NCBI GenBank assembly: GCA_022113835.1
Contig: JAILWY010000008.1
Location: forward strand, 6,483,001 to 6,547,000
Length of the DNA stretch: 64,000 nucleotides
Reading direction: 5' to 3'
DNA from: Atopsyche davidsoni
Taxonomy: Eukaryota; Arthropoda; Insecta; Trichoptera; Hydrobiosidae
The notes below the pieces were generated by a model. The model was not told the origin of the DNA and made no database searches. It was given only the letters and a program-made list of their open reading frames with translations. Of the stretch, positions 13,039-25,700 are shown in pieces (positions within the stretch are counted from its first letter, which is position 1; every line of letters begins with the position of its first letter). The translations under genes were made by a program, and so were the position numbers.

Positions 13039-15250
13039 CGAGTTGCAAATGAAACTCGGCTACATTGTGCCCAAGAATAATTGAAAAGAAGCCTAGGACT
13101 TTAAATAGTATCACATCATCAAGTATCACTGATTATATTTTAAACAAAGTAAAATCTGATCCTTAAATGCAGAGTAGGTCACGTTGGGATAAATAGACAT
13201 CGTCTTATGCATCTTTACAAGAAACTTTTCCTTTGGAGGCGAATAACAAGCAGTGAAATTACAGTATAGAATATATTATTTGCTTTTGCTTTTAACAGAG
13301 TGGATATTTAGATGAAAAAGAAACAATAATTTTCAAGGATAACAAAGCTTTCAATATTTCCTCCGATAATTCACAAGAAACATAAAAAAAACGTTTGCCA
13401 AATGCCTTAATGACCCCTTTAATTTCACTCGAGCGAAGTGTGCTGTAGACATAAAATATGTGTAGCTCGGTGATTACTATATCAAAGTCCATCCTACTAA
13501 TAACAAAAGCAAATACTATTGTACTGCATACCACTAGATGAATCTCTGTGTAATTAATATGCAGTATAGGTTTCCAATCTGATATCCCTTTTTTAATACG
13601 ATTTTAATAATATACGCAAGTATCGATGCACAACATTAAAAAAAAAAAATACATTATGGGTGAGATTCCATTTGTTTATATCTCACGCTACAATGTCTTT
13701 TACACTGAGCTATCCAATTGAAAATAAAGACTAAAATACTGATTTGTAACACCTTGTACCATATTTTGGATTATAATGAAAAATACTTAACAAAAATGCT
13801 TTGAACATACTGTAATTTCACACTTGAGGACAGTTCAGTGGTAAGAAGCAATGGTATGATAATTATTTTATATTCTTATCACATATTCTTTCAATTGTTA
13901 ATCTGCATCTATCGACAGGCTAAGCGCTGTGCGACTTCGAAAAATCTGCTATATAATCACAAGATCGGAAAATTCTTGACGAAATTAAACATACTGCATT
14001 ATTATTGCCGTGGCGAAAAATACACTATGTCATTACATAAAACGGAATAAACGTTTCAACGGGAAGGTTTACTTACATGAGGTATCTTGTTTGACTTTTC
14101 AACTACATAGAGAAAAATAGTATTGTACCTATTTGACTATGTTTGCTCTCTTCACTATTGGCTGACTACTGGCTATACCTGGTTAACCGTCTACCAAACG
14201 AATCTAAAACCATCTGAGATCCCGCGATCCGCAGACTCTTAAAAGAAAATAATTGCAATAGATCTCGTCGTATCGAAAAATATATATCTGCTCGAATCAA
14301 CAAAACTATGCCGATTTTAAAACACGTTCAAGGCCAAAGACGCATGTGAAAGGAGATTTCATCGTTCATGTTTATGTTCAAATTTTAGAGCATTGTTTAG
14401 ATTCCAAAAAAGTTTTTTTTTATATTTCTAAAGTTGGTCTCAAATAAGATACATCGAAATAATTTATTTATTTATCAAGGAAGTGTGTGTTATCCATTTT
14501 GAAATATTTCAATAATTTTGGACTGAGAAGTTTTCAAGTCATGCTTATTCAATGAAATATAAAATAAAATGAACATAATTTTTCATTACACTCTTTCATT
14601 TGAATCACAAAGATACATAATTTATTGGCAGACTCTCGTTTGAATTATTTGTTATTTTTTCAATAACATTTAACATGATGGATAATCACACATTTCCTTA
14701 TTATGAATCATATATTACTAACGCAATGAAATATCTTCATAAAACATAGAAAATAGTGTAAAAAAAATAATAAAATAAAAAAATAATATATACATCGCCT
14801 TGTTATTTTTTAAAATCTTATTATCTCCCAGTTTAATTGTCACTGGCTTTGGAAATTTTATTCCGACAGCATGCAATTTTATGTTTTTAATTTTACAAAT
14901 GATATGCTTTATTAGTATCGCTTCTTTAGTAAGGCTTTGATTTTGATTTACTGCAAAATATAAGAGATAAAAGCTAATAAATATATACAGCATAGTTCAA
15001 GCAGAAACCTGAACCTAAATTTGTTAGCAACAATCCAAGCACATACAAGAATACTAAACTGGAATTGAGGCATTGAATATTGTTTTGCTGTTTGTAATTT
15101 GATAACTTGAAAAGTGAAAAGACAGCACTAACAAGGCGATGTTAATAATAAAAATAAAAAGACAATGCTTATATAATATCTGAGACAACAGCGAAGTATT
15201 CAAACTTTGGTTTTAATCAAATCACTAAAGAATGCCTTGAAGGACGAGCG
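13039..15250 (-). other. RhoGEF 3' UTR/downstream region
   Basis: AT-rich sequence beyond the minus-strand stop codon of the RhoGEF gene. Candidate minus-strand poly(A) signals AATAAA occur as TTTATT at 14,908-14,913 and 14,621-14,626, about 340 and 630 bases past the stop. A 13-bp inverted repeat (ACATCGCCTTGTT near 14,792; mate near 15,130) is the only other structure seen. No gene is visible. Confidence 0.45.
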
Positions 15251-18200
15251 TCAGAAGAAGATGACTTCCTCCTCCTTGGCCGGCTGCTCAGGCGGGGGAC
15301 GTCCGCCGCTGCTCGGCCCTAGCGTGGAGGACAGCCCGGCCCCCGGGTTCATGGTAGACTCGGGCGAGCGAACGCGAAAGCGCTCTGGTAGCTTTGGGTA
15401 TGTGTTTGTGCTGAAATAAAACCCTATTTTTATAGAAGATGTATGTTTTGCATAAAAAATCATATAATTTATAGCTGCAAATTCAGTCAGTTTAAGTATC
15501 AAACAACAGCCTTAAATTATTATTTGATAAGACTATTCTGTTATCTAAGGTTAAAGTTCCTAAGATGCTCTTTAATTTTTAACGGTTTAAAAGGTTTTGG
15601 AAGTGATTAGAGTAACTGCGACTGTTTTTGAGTAGTCATATTTACATTTGTTGAAAGATTTGTTGTATAAAAAAATTACACAGGGTCTATCTGAAATATG
15701 ACAGAGGATTTTTCTGAAAGGATTTATCTTCCTTAGTTCCTTACCAACCTACGTTACAGCAGCTAAATGTAATATAAACAATAAGAACTACCTTGAAGTA
15801 CCTCTGTTATAATTTCACATAACCCTTCTAAAGGCAGCCATTATTTTTAACCTCTTTGACCTTCACCGAAGTCATTGAGCTCTACGGCTCTTTAGAGCAA
15901 TGGTTACAAAAGAAAGAAGTAATAAAGACGGTGAAAAAATTTAGGATGGCAAAAAGTTGCATATAAATAGCAGATGTTGATGTTCCTCACCGAGTGGCTT
16001 TATTGGTGGGGGTGTGGGGCGAGGCGGGAGGGAGGGTGGCGCCCATCATAGCCGGGGAGCTGCCCGTCCGGCTGTGAGATGTTACGGGAGATTGCTGGAA
16101 GAAAGTAAACAAAACAATTTGTAAGACTCTTAATAATTATTTGACAAACAAACACAAAGAACTCAGTTAACTGATTAACGGGCTGGGTAGACTCAGATGG
16201 CAGTAGATTAATCTTATGTCCACTGCATTCACTAATCAGATATAAACTAACTATGACCGTAAAACTCATAATATCACGAGCATTGCTTTAAAAAAACATA
16301 AGGCGATATGCTATGAAAATTTGGTGAGCATGTTTGTCTTTTGAGTATTTTGTGAAACATACAAATTGTTGTAATAATAATACGTACATCATTATCAACC
16401 AGTCTCTGGTATCCCTGGGCGACTCCTCCGCTCCCACTGTACCTCCTGTCCACCGTGGGAGGCCCGGCGGGGCTGGCTCCCTGGCTCAGCCGCAGTGGCA
16501 GTAGCTGATTGCCGTGCACCACCGCGTGGTGGGCTGCGCTTGCTGGCACCCCCTGTCCAGTTGCCAATGGGACACCCCCGGCTCCACTTGCTCCGCCCGA
16601 GCTCAGCTTGGAGGCCAGCTTCAGAGGCAACTGCTGCTTCACAGGCTGGTTCTGGGTAGTCACAATCTTCTGCTGATTCTGGGCACTGATTAGATTCATT
16701 GGAAGCGGCTGCTGCTTGCCTCCGGCTGATGATGTCGATTGACCTGAAAATGTACAAGTTTTATAAATTTCAAATCACTTGGGGATGAATACATGATGAT
16801 GACGATCCAATTCTTAAGACTCTGAGACTTGTGAATTAATCAGTGATATATACATTTTGATTCAATATCTATGCCAAAACTTAACCTAAAAATACTTTTC
16901 TCTAGATTTTGTGGGTAAGTAAAATCATAAGACTTTCTCAATAATATATATTATATCATAAATATAATATCTACGAGGGACTACTTGCTAGCAAGCAATA
17001 ATCACAAATAAGATATTTAGATAATTTAACAATTCAAAATTCTTTAAATAATGTCAATTGGACTGATTTTAGTGATGCTTACATCAAAGTGAATAAATAA
17101 TACAATAGAATTTACTAAATAATTGGAGTAAAATAATATATAGTTTATTTTTTTAATATAAGTAAATTACATTGCTAATAACCCTTTGCACTCTTTAAGC
17201 CTTATTATCTCGGTCCTTTTGTCCACCCCTAGAATCTGTTGCACTACAGATGAAAAGCTGTAACTCAGGTTAATGAGGCTCTACTGGTATTTCTACTTGG
17301 AGAAGTGATTAACAGTGTATGGATTTACCAGTTATTCCAAGGATCTGAACTATCAGCTTGGAATTTTCTAGAATATATCCAACATAAAATTAAATTGCGT
17401 GCAGAAAGGATGTATTCAATATAAACTTGAGATTTCAAGATATAATAACGGAATTTTTATTTAGTACTGACGAAGGATTGACTCACTCTTCCACTTGGCG
17501 TCCTTCCTCTTGTGCGTATCCGTGGGGGATGACTCGCTGAGGGGAGAGGAAACAGCGCTGCCTCCCTGGGGCAGGCCCTCCTCTTGCGGAGTGCCTTAAG
17601 AGAGCAAAAATTATTGCATTGCATGTAAATGAATTAAATGTGTTCTAGTTTTAGAGCCACCTTCACAGATTTCTGAAGATGGTTTTAGTATTGGGACCGA
17701 AAATTTTAAAAACTACCCAAGACCTAACGATCAGTGAGTATTGTGCTGTTACCCTTGTCGGCAGGGTCGGGTAGTAAGCCACGAGCCGCGAGTGCCTCAA
17801 GGCGGCGGTAGAGCCGCTCGCGTTGCTGTGCCACGTCACCCTGCTGCTCGGCCAGCGCACGCTGGAGGCGGCCCAGCTGCTCAGCGCGTTCTGCCAGTGC
17901 ACGGCCCTCCGACTCTCGCCGCGAGGCCCATGCTGCCTTCTCCGCAGACAGCTTATCCTGAAATACCCATATAACCATCACTCATGTCGCCAAAAATATT
18001 TTCCATCTAAGTAATCAACTATAAGTCATATTTAATTGAGATATTTTGTAAAATCATATACAAAGTTTTTGATTTATTGGTGATTCTCAAAAAATCTGTG
18101 ATGAAATATAACAAAAAATGAACATTTAGCTAAGCCCTATATATTCTATAAATGATCCATCTAATCTCATCCTGATATTAGGAAGACTATAAGGTTTGCG

Positions 18201-19724
18201 TAAAGCCTCTCAAAGTTAAGTACATTGATCAGCAAAATAAAATTTATATTCGTGATCCCAAAACTGATGCTAGACAGATGTAGAAAGACAGAAAGACAGA
18301 TAGACAGAAAGGCACCAAACCTGAAGATTTCGAAGTTCTTCGAGCTGTTGGTTATGTTTGTAGACGGGTTTGCTGGCCTCTCCGCCGCCCTTGCACGCAG
18401 ACAGTTGTGATTCCAGGCTGAAATAGATGTTTACAAAAATAAAAAACTGCTCCAGTTTTGAAACTGAAAGGATTAATAAAAAAAGTTATTTTAAAAGATA
18501 GTGACAAGTAAATATTTGCATTGGTTTACACTGCATTTTATGTTGTTTTCGTTTCAAACAACTTATCTATCTGCCTAATTTGCAAAAAAATTATAAACGT
18601 ATCTGTGTACCTCTGTATGGTGGTAAATTGCTGCCAGATGACGCACATGAGGGTGTACACGTAGTGGCTGAGGCGCACAGCAGCCAGCTGCTGCTCACGC
18701 GGCGGTCCGGCCTGCAAGCGCTGGCGCAGCTGCTCCATGTCCAAGCCCGTGCCCTCAACTCCCCCCGGGTACGCGTGCGGATCGTGCAGTTCCGTCAAAT
18801 CCACGAGGTCCCCCAGTTCCGGCAATCCCCCTGGCCCTCCCAGCACACCCTCCACTTCATCTATCTTCTTGGCATTTGCTGCAATTGTGTAAACATTATA
18901 CAACCATTGCAAATCTACTCAAAAAACAAAAAAAGTCACTGCTTGATGCTGTTATTATATATCCTCAATGAAAGTTTGACAACGACCATGAACTATTGCT
19001 TTAGTCGTTTTGTGTTTAAAGTGGAATATTATCAGGTAAAATCTCACCGTGTTGGTTGTCAAAGCCCCCGAAGGTCTCGGCCCGTCTAGGCAGAGTGGGT
19101 GAGACGTAAGCGCTGCTCTGCCTTTCTCCTGCAGAGCTGATGCTGCGACTCAGGTTGGTGCCGGATGCGTAAAGTGAACTGGCCAGTACTGACACCTCCT
19201 GATATATACCAATCCCACCATGAGAAACAACAAAAAACTGGAACCGAATTTCTTTGCAATTTACTGCCAAACAAGTTATAGAAAACATTTACAACGGTAT
19301 TAGGTGAAAAAAAGGGTATGAAACACACCACCGTGAATTCCTTATGCATAGGAGACACGAGGCCGTGATTTCAATTATGAGTGAGACAATTTAAATTACT
19401 GACAGAATGAAAGTTTTTACTGGAATAAATTAATTACGTCTGATTCTGTTCTAATTAGAGAGTCAAGTTAATTTGTAAATCAAATGAGTTTCAGTAAGAA
19501 CTCTCAAATCAGTGACAGTGAAATGAGTGAGTTTACCTTGACAGCCTGACAGACTTGTGCCCAGACAGAGTGAGGGTCGGCGTGGGCAGCTACGAGGCGA
19601 GCATAGGCGGGCGCAGGGAGTGGGTTGGGAGCCGGCAGGCCCGTGGCTGCCAGCAGTCGCAGCTGAAGCGCCATCTTCTCCTCCAGCAGGAGGGCGTACT
19701 CCATGTCTTTGTCCCGCAGTAGAC
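15251..19724 (-). CDS. RhoGEF C-terminal coiled-coil and tail exons
   Basis: Nine exons from 19724 to 15251. They begin GLLRDKDMEYALLLEEKMALQ, followed by a Ser-rich exon ending LPRRAETFGGFDNQ, a motif shared with the ARHGEF2/18 group. Exon 18878-18611 carries helical segments (MEQLRQRLQAGPPREQQL); 18417-18321 has YKHNQQLEELRNLQ and 17957-17753 a coiled coil (AERAEQLGRLQRALAEQQ). The remaining exons are Pro/Ser/Gln-rich (LPLKLASKL, SPAMMGATLPPASPHTPT), and the protein ends EEEVIFF. A GACAGAAA-type microsatellite lies about 10 bp past the donor of exon 18321. Confidence 0.9.
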
Positions 19725-22700
19725 CTGAAAGCGAGCGCAGCATCGTCACACATCAAGCACCACCAGAGTTGCCAAGAACTCAGAACACATTGCAGTCATA
19801 TAGTTTGCAGGTAAAGGCATATAGTTAAGAAGTACCCTCTGCAAAAGAAGCCAGTATTTTTTATGAAGTACTAAGCTATTGACAGTCAATAGATTTTGTA
19901 TTTTGCAGACAACTTGTATAAAATATATGAAATACATCATGTTTAAGAAATTCAAAGTATTATGAGAGAATAAAAGATTTTGTATAACAAGAAATTAACA
20001 ACTTTTAAAAGAAAATCAACAAATTGCATCAGACTTTTTTTATTAAATAATCTTACATATATCCAGTATTAATTTGAAACTGTATATTTAAGTAAAAAGA
20101 AAGTTTTTTGTTACTCTAGGAAATCTCCGGCATAAGTTAACGAAAGACTAGTGCAGATACGAGGGTGATTGAAGAACCCCTTTAGGTAAACCTAATCCTC
20201 GCTCTTGCATTCAATTATCTGTGCTACACCGCCAGATCTGATGAGAAACCAGAAGTGTGGGTCTTGCATGAGAATAAAGCAACTAGCCTTTTCAATATAC
20301 CTTAGTCTATCAAGACTTTGAAAATCAAAATTCAAAGAGATATACAAAAGATAAAAGTTCTCCCTTCTCCAATGATACCATGAATATTGAAATTCATTTT
20401 TTCGGGTTACTTGCAATAGTATTTTGAATGAAATAAATGGCAAAATATTGATACACTTGATAAATGAAGGTACTAAAATATTGAAATAGAGATATTCAAA
20501 TTGTTTTGATAGAGAAAAATTATTAGAAAAAAAAATGGGGGTGAACCATTTCCACGATAAAATTTAATTATAATACATCACAATTCCAACAACCCTTCAA
20601 GAATCAAACAATCATATGAATAGGGTTCACCCCCAACAGAAGTACGACACGGTTTTAACATTAAATATTTAAAGAAACATGCAATAAAATGTGTGAGTGA
20701 TTGTGTCAGATGTAACTAAATTGACCAAGTTGCCAAAAAGCTAAACATATTTATTAAAATAAAAAAATTCACAGAACCTTGCAAAAAGTTTTAACACGAA
20801 GAAGAAAGAGAAAACTAACATTTAATCAATATAAAAGATACAACGTACAGATCTATAGTTCCAAAGGATTCCCAAGAACATAGCTTACTTGTATGATCAA
20901 GAAACAAAAAAAAATTCTTTAGTGATCTTCAGCATAACATATGACATCCAATGTAACGGCAAGGTTTGCAAAGAGCATCGGTTGGTCATCGCAATACACA
21001 CAATATTTGATCTCGGTACAAAAGAAAGTCATATTATTAGCCAGCTTATTGCACGTGCATGCATTCACCGCGCATCACTGGCCTTTACTCCACACCATTA
21101 ATTTATTTAGTATTTTTTCTTTAAAGACCATGCAAAACATAGCTTAATCAAATACATCAAATACAAGTCATTTCAGCTCATTGAAGTTTCTACTGAATTA
21201 CTATGGACATAATAAATACTGAGAAAGAAAATATAACCAAAAATGAGGGTTTTTTTAAATATTCTATTGACAAAAAAGAAGTATGGTTTTTGGAGATCAA
21301 ACGAATGAATAATTAGACATTCATTTTACAGTAAATCTGTTAATAATGTTCCAAATGAAAATAAGTTGAATGAACCTGACGTGTACCGTAATAGAACAGA
21401 ACACCTGCTTGCTGACCACCGGATCCCAGGTTGAATCGATGAGTTTTTTTTTCCATGAGGATTAACAGAATTTAAGTCCGAAACTATAAAGGTACCTTTA
21501 TACAAGAGCGAGGATTAGTTTCACAATCTCCAAAAACCACTTTGTAATTAGAAATATGTAAATCAAGAATACAAAATAATTTAAAATGGTAGGTTCCCAA
21601 TATTGTTGTTAATTTATTCCTATTTGAGTATCTAAGTACGCAGAAGATAATACTTTATACAAGATGCAGTAGTGAACAATATTGTCTAACTACACACAAA
21701 GTTTTCTAGGCTGTTGTTACCTTCCAGTTCCGTATTTGTTCTTTGTTCTTCTTTGGAAAAAATAAATACCAGCTAATTTATTCTGCTTTGTTAGAGTATA
21801 GAGGAAGTATAGGATTAACAATACGAGAAAATTCAAATTCTTAATATATATATTTTTTAATAGTAGTTTTCAAATATTTTACTTTATAAAAATATCGCAA
21901 ATTACTACAGGGATTTTAACATAATTTTTGAAGAAGTATTAAGATGTATGACCAAGAAACTATCACGTTTTTCCTAGACAAACGCATCACTTCTCAAAAC
22001 CATAGTAATAAGTAAATGACGATAAACATTTCATGCATCATACCAAAACTGTAAAAACCAACGGTGAGTGAATTTCGTTAGTTTATTTTAATAAGCAAAT
22101 ACTTTGATCTTAAATCAATTTTCATGTTAACATCACCATTTCATTTTTGAGAAATATTTCCAATTTATTGGAACTCATTTAATTGAAATTGCCTATTGGA
22201 TAAGAAATGCCTATTTTGGAGGAGCTTTCAATGGTGATATTTTAATAAAAAGCCTATCTACTTCAGTTTGGGATTTCCCCATCAAGGCTGTAATAGAACC
22301 ATTGAACTCGGCTTAGTATTAACCACTGAGCCAACAAATCAACTAATTAAAAATATTTAACTTTAAATATTATTTAGACACAGGTAATAAAGTTTGATTT
22401 TTATGTCTAAGTATTAAATCATTGTATAATTAATACTAAGCCTATGCTACGTTTGCAGAGTGATATGTACCGGGTCCTACTTCTTAAATAAAATTATCAA
22501 AAATTTAATAAGGGCATAGAAAATTATTAGTTTTATTAAAAAAATTAGCAAGCAAAAAGTATTTACGAAGATTGAAAATTAAAAAGCTTGTCTTTTGAAT
22601 GCATCATTGTTAAAATTTCCACATTGTTACCAACAGAGTTTTAGTTGGTTACATCAGAAGCAAATGTGGATACTTAAATAAAAAAAATTATAAGGAATTA

Positions 22701-25700
22701 TTGGTATACCTGTGATGTGACGAATGTTCTCCTGCTTGGCTTCCAGAATCCTCTGCCTCTCTTCCGCACTGAGTGCCAGGTTGTTTTCGTCCTCTTCTTC
22801 AGGGCATATTTGAACGGCCGATCTGAAAGAAAACAAAATACTTTTCTTATTGGTTTCTGTCACTTTAGCATTAAATAGTTTAAATTGTAATATATTTTAC
22901 TTTTAAAGGACTTCATGAGGTTCTGCTATACATTTATAAATCACATCTAAATAATGAAAGATAGTAGATTCATAAGCTTAACTAAAATCATATACTATAA
23001 AAGGTGTTTATTTTTTCTGGGCCATGAATAAAAAGTTTAATTATACTAAAAGATTTCCAGTCTAGCACATTACCAACTGGGTTAAAAATATCAAAAATGA
23101 TTTTCACAATCTGCTGATATCCAGCCATATTTTGGTTTGGCACTTAATTAGCACACACTTTTTAAAAAAGAATGACAAGGTTACGCAGAATAGCTGAAGA
23201 CAGGAGTACCTGATTGCCTGTATCCACTGAGCCTTGTCCTTGGGCTTGTGAACTTTAAGTTCGAACATCTCGGGGTCGGAGGGATTGCTGGAGATGAGAT
23301 AAATGCCTCGACTCTCCGCTCCGGCCTTTTCCCGCACCAGCAGCTTCTGCAGAGAGACTACGCCCGTCTGAAACACAAACAACTTCATATTTAATACCCA
23401 ATACTTTTTTTTTTCCTGTCAATTACAAAGTCTTGAAATAATTATATTATTTATGCCAATATTAATGAAACTGCGGTCAAATTGCCATGTGATTTATGAA
23501 TTTCTATTTTAAATATATTTGGTGATTAAAACTTACGCACTATGCAAACAAAATAGCAGTGACATGCAATTTATATGAGCAACAAAGAATCACTTGCTCT
23601 AAAATCTCTTTCAAACACTAATTGTGACATTCAAAATTATTTTTCTACACAGTTAGTAATTCATGGGATTTGGCAGGTTTGTTATGTGTCGGGGAAGAAA
23701 TCAGAAGCGGTGGGTACTGGTTAAGACACTTTTATTGTTCACTGGTATATTATAATGGTTACAGTGTTAAGTTATTATTTCAAAGACAGGGAGACTACCG
23801 CTCCTTCGGTGGTCTGTCGTGATCTGTCCTGGGCGAGCTATCTTCGGAGCTCTGCAAGACCATGTGTGCAAGGGTCAGAGTATCGCACAGGATACGAGAA
23901 CAATGGCGTTTCATCCCTTGTTCTAATTCTTAGAACTATAGTCGTAAGACAAATGGCAGTGTTCACTTAAACAACAAAAGTATCGCACAGGATACTAGAA
24001 CATTGGCGTTTCGTCCCTTGCAATCATAAGAACTATTGTCATGAAACAAATGTGTGCGGGGCGGGCCATAACACCTCCCCATCGAAAAAAAGATAGTACA
24101 TCTAGATTTACTATCTTGTATTATTTTTTACAAGAAGAATATTTTTATATAAGTTTAAAGTTCAAATGATTTTTATACATTTTTATAAGTTTAGATGATT
24201 CTATATAAATTTTATACATTTTATAAGTTTAGATGATTCTATATAAATTTTATAGGTTCAGATGATTTTTATACATTTTTATAATTCAGATGATTCTATA
24301 TAATTCAAAAATTGATTTAACATTACAATGTAACTTAATTATAGGCTTTATTCAAGAGATTTACATGATTGAATAAATTTTCATTTTTATGCTACCTATC
24401 TGGTTATAATAAATTCTATGGGAAGATTGAATTTCGGTTCAATTAATATCATTTGAGGCGACAGTTGATACAATGCAGAGCTTTATGAAGAATCTGCAAC
24501 TATTGCTTTAAGTTATTGGAGTATGATAATCTTTAGATGTTGACGAGAAATAAGTTTTATCTCTGTGTCTGGGATCTATTTCCGTTTTATGAATTTCCGG
24601 ATACCTATAAGATTTTGTGAATCTTGGAATTTTATATTTTTGAGATGAAGTATTTATCTCGTGGATTTTTGATTTTGTTGACTCAGATTTTTCCCTCTGA
24701 TAATTAGGAGTGTTGTTGATATTGCGTATCTTTTGTATTGAAATTTTAGATATCAAAGATTTATAACAATTAGAATATTTTGATAATTTCCTAGGCACGT
24801 TGGCTTTAACAACTTTGGAATTAGTAATATTAATAAGATTTCCTTCAGAAATATCGACAGATTTCTTAGTCGTGGTAATGGGTTTTGATTCGTGATTAAC
24901 GTTTGTTATTGATTCATTTTTATGATCGATTTCAGTTTCTGTTACTATAAACGCAGTGATTTTTTCAAGGTTTAAATTTTTACTTGTTTTATTATCTAGT
25001 GACGAATTAAAATTTCTTTTTGGATCTATTTGTGTGTGTAACTCGCGCGGTTCTCGCTTTACTTTATATTTGTAACAATCGTTTATAGTGTGACCATTCT
25101 GTTTACAATATGAACAGATTAGTGGATCTCTGAAATTATTTTGTCTAATATTTGAGATTTGAAAATTTTCTTCACACGATGCGAATTGCGAAGCTTCTAA
25201 AAATGTTTTAGGCTCTTTTAGTCTCAATAATAATCCATACTGGGGTTTTACGCCTGTTAAAAATGCATGAAGTGCTATTTCTCTGATTACGGCACCTCTA
25301 CCGATTAATTCTTGTGGATCTAACGTTTCGGCTTTTGCTGCCCTCGAAAGGTCCGCATAACATTTTTCAATTTTTTGGGTAAATTCTAAGATAGTTTCGT
25401 CTCTATTTTGTCTACAGTTTTTAATTTCGTTTAATAATTGCATAAATGTTTGTTTTATTGAAAAATTTTCTATTAACGATTCTCTGCAACTTTTCCAGTC
25501 GTTAATTTGTCTACACGATAATATGGCATCGGCCTTTCCCGTTATCCTAGTTTGTATGAATTTAAATAGAACATCTACTTGCCAATCACTAGCTAAACTC
25601 ATAGCATTATCACAATCTCTTACGAATTTATTTAATTGGTCCGATTTTCCGTCAAACTCTGTTACAAATGTACTTAAAAACGTTATTGGTACTAACTCTT

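Noticed and set aside
16395..16757. 120-aa minus-strand open frame over the RhoGEF exon 16743-16388
   Set aside because: Out of frame with the validated splice joins; it is a shadow of the Gln/Pro-rich coding exon.
18580..19089. 169-aa plus-strand open frame
   Set aside because: Antisense shadow of RhoGEF exons 18878-18611 and 19198-19048, whose minus-strand frame carries family motifs.
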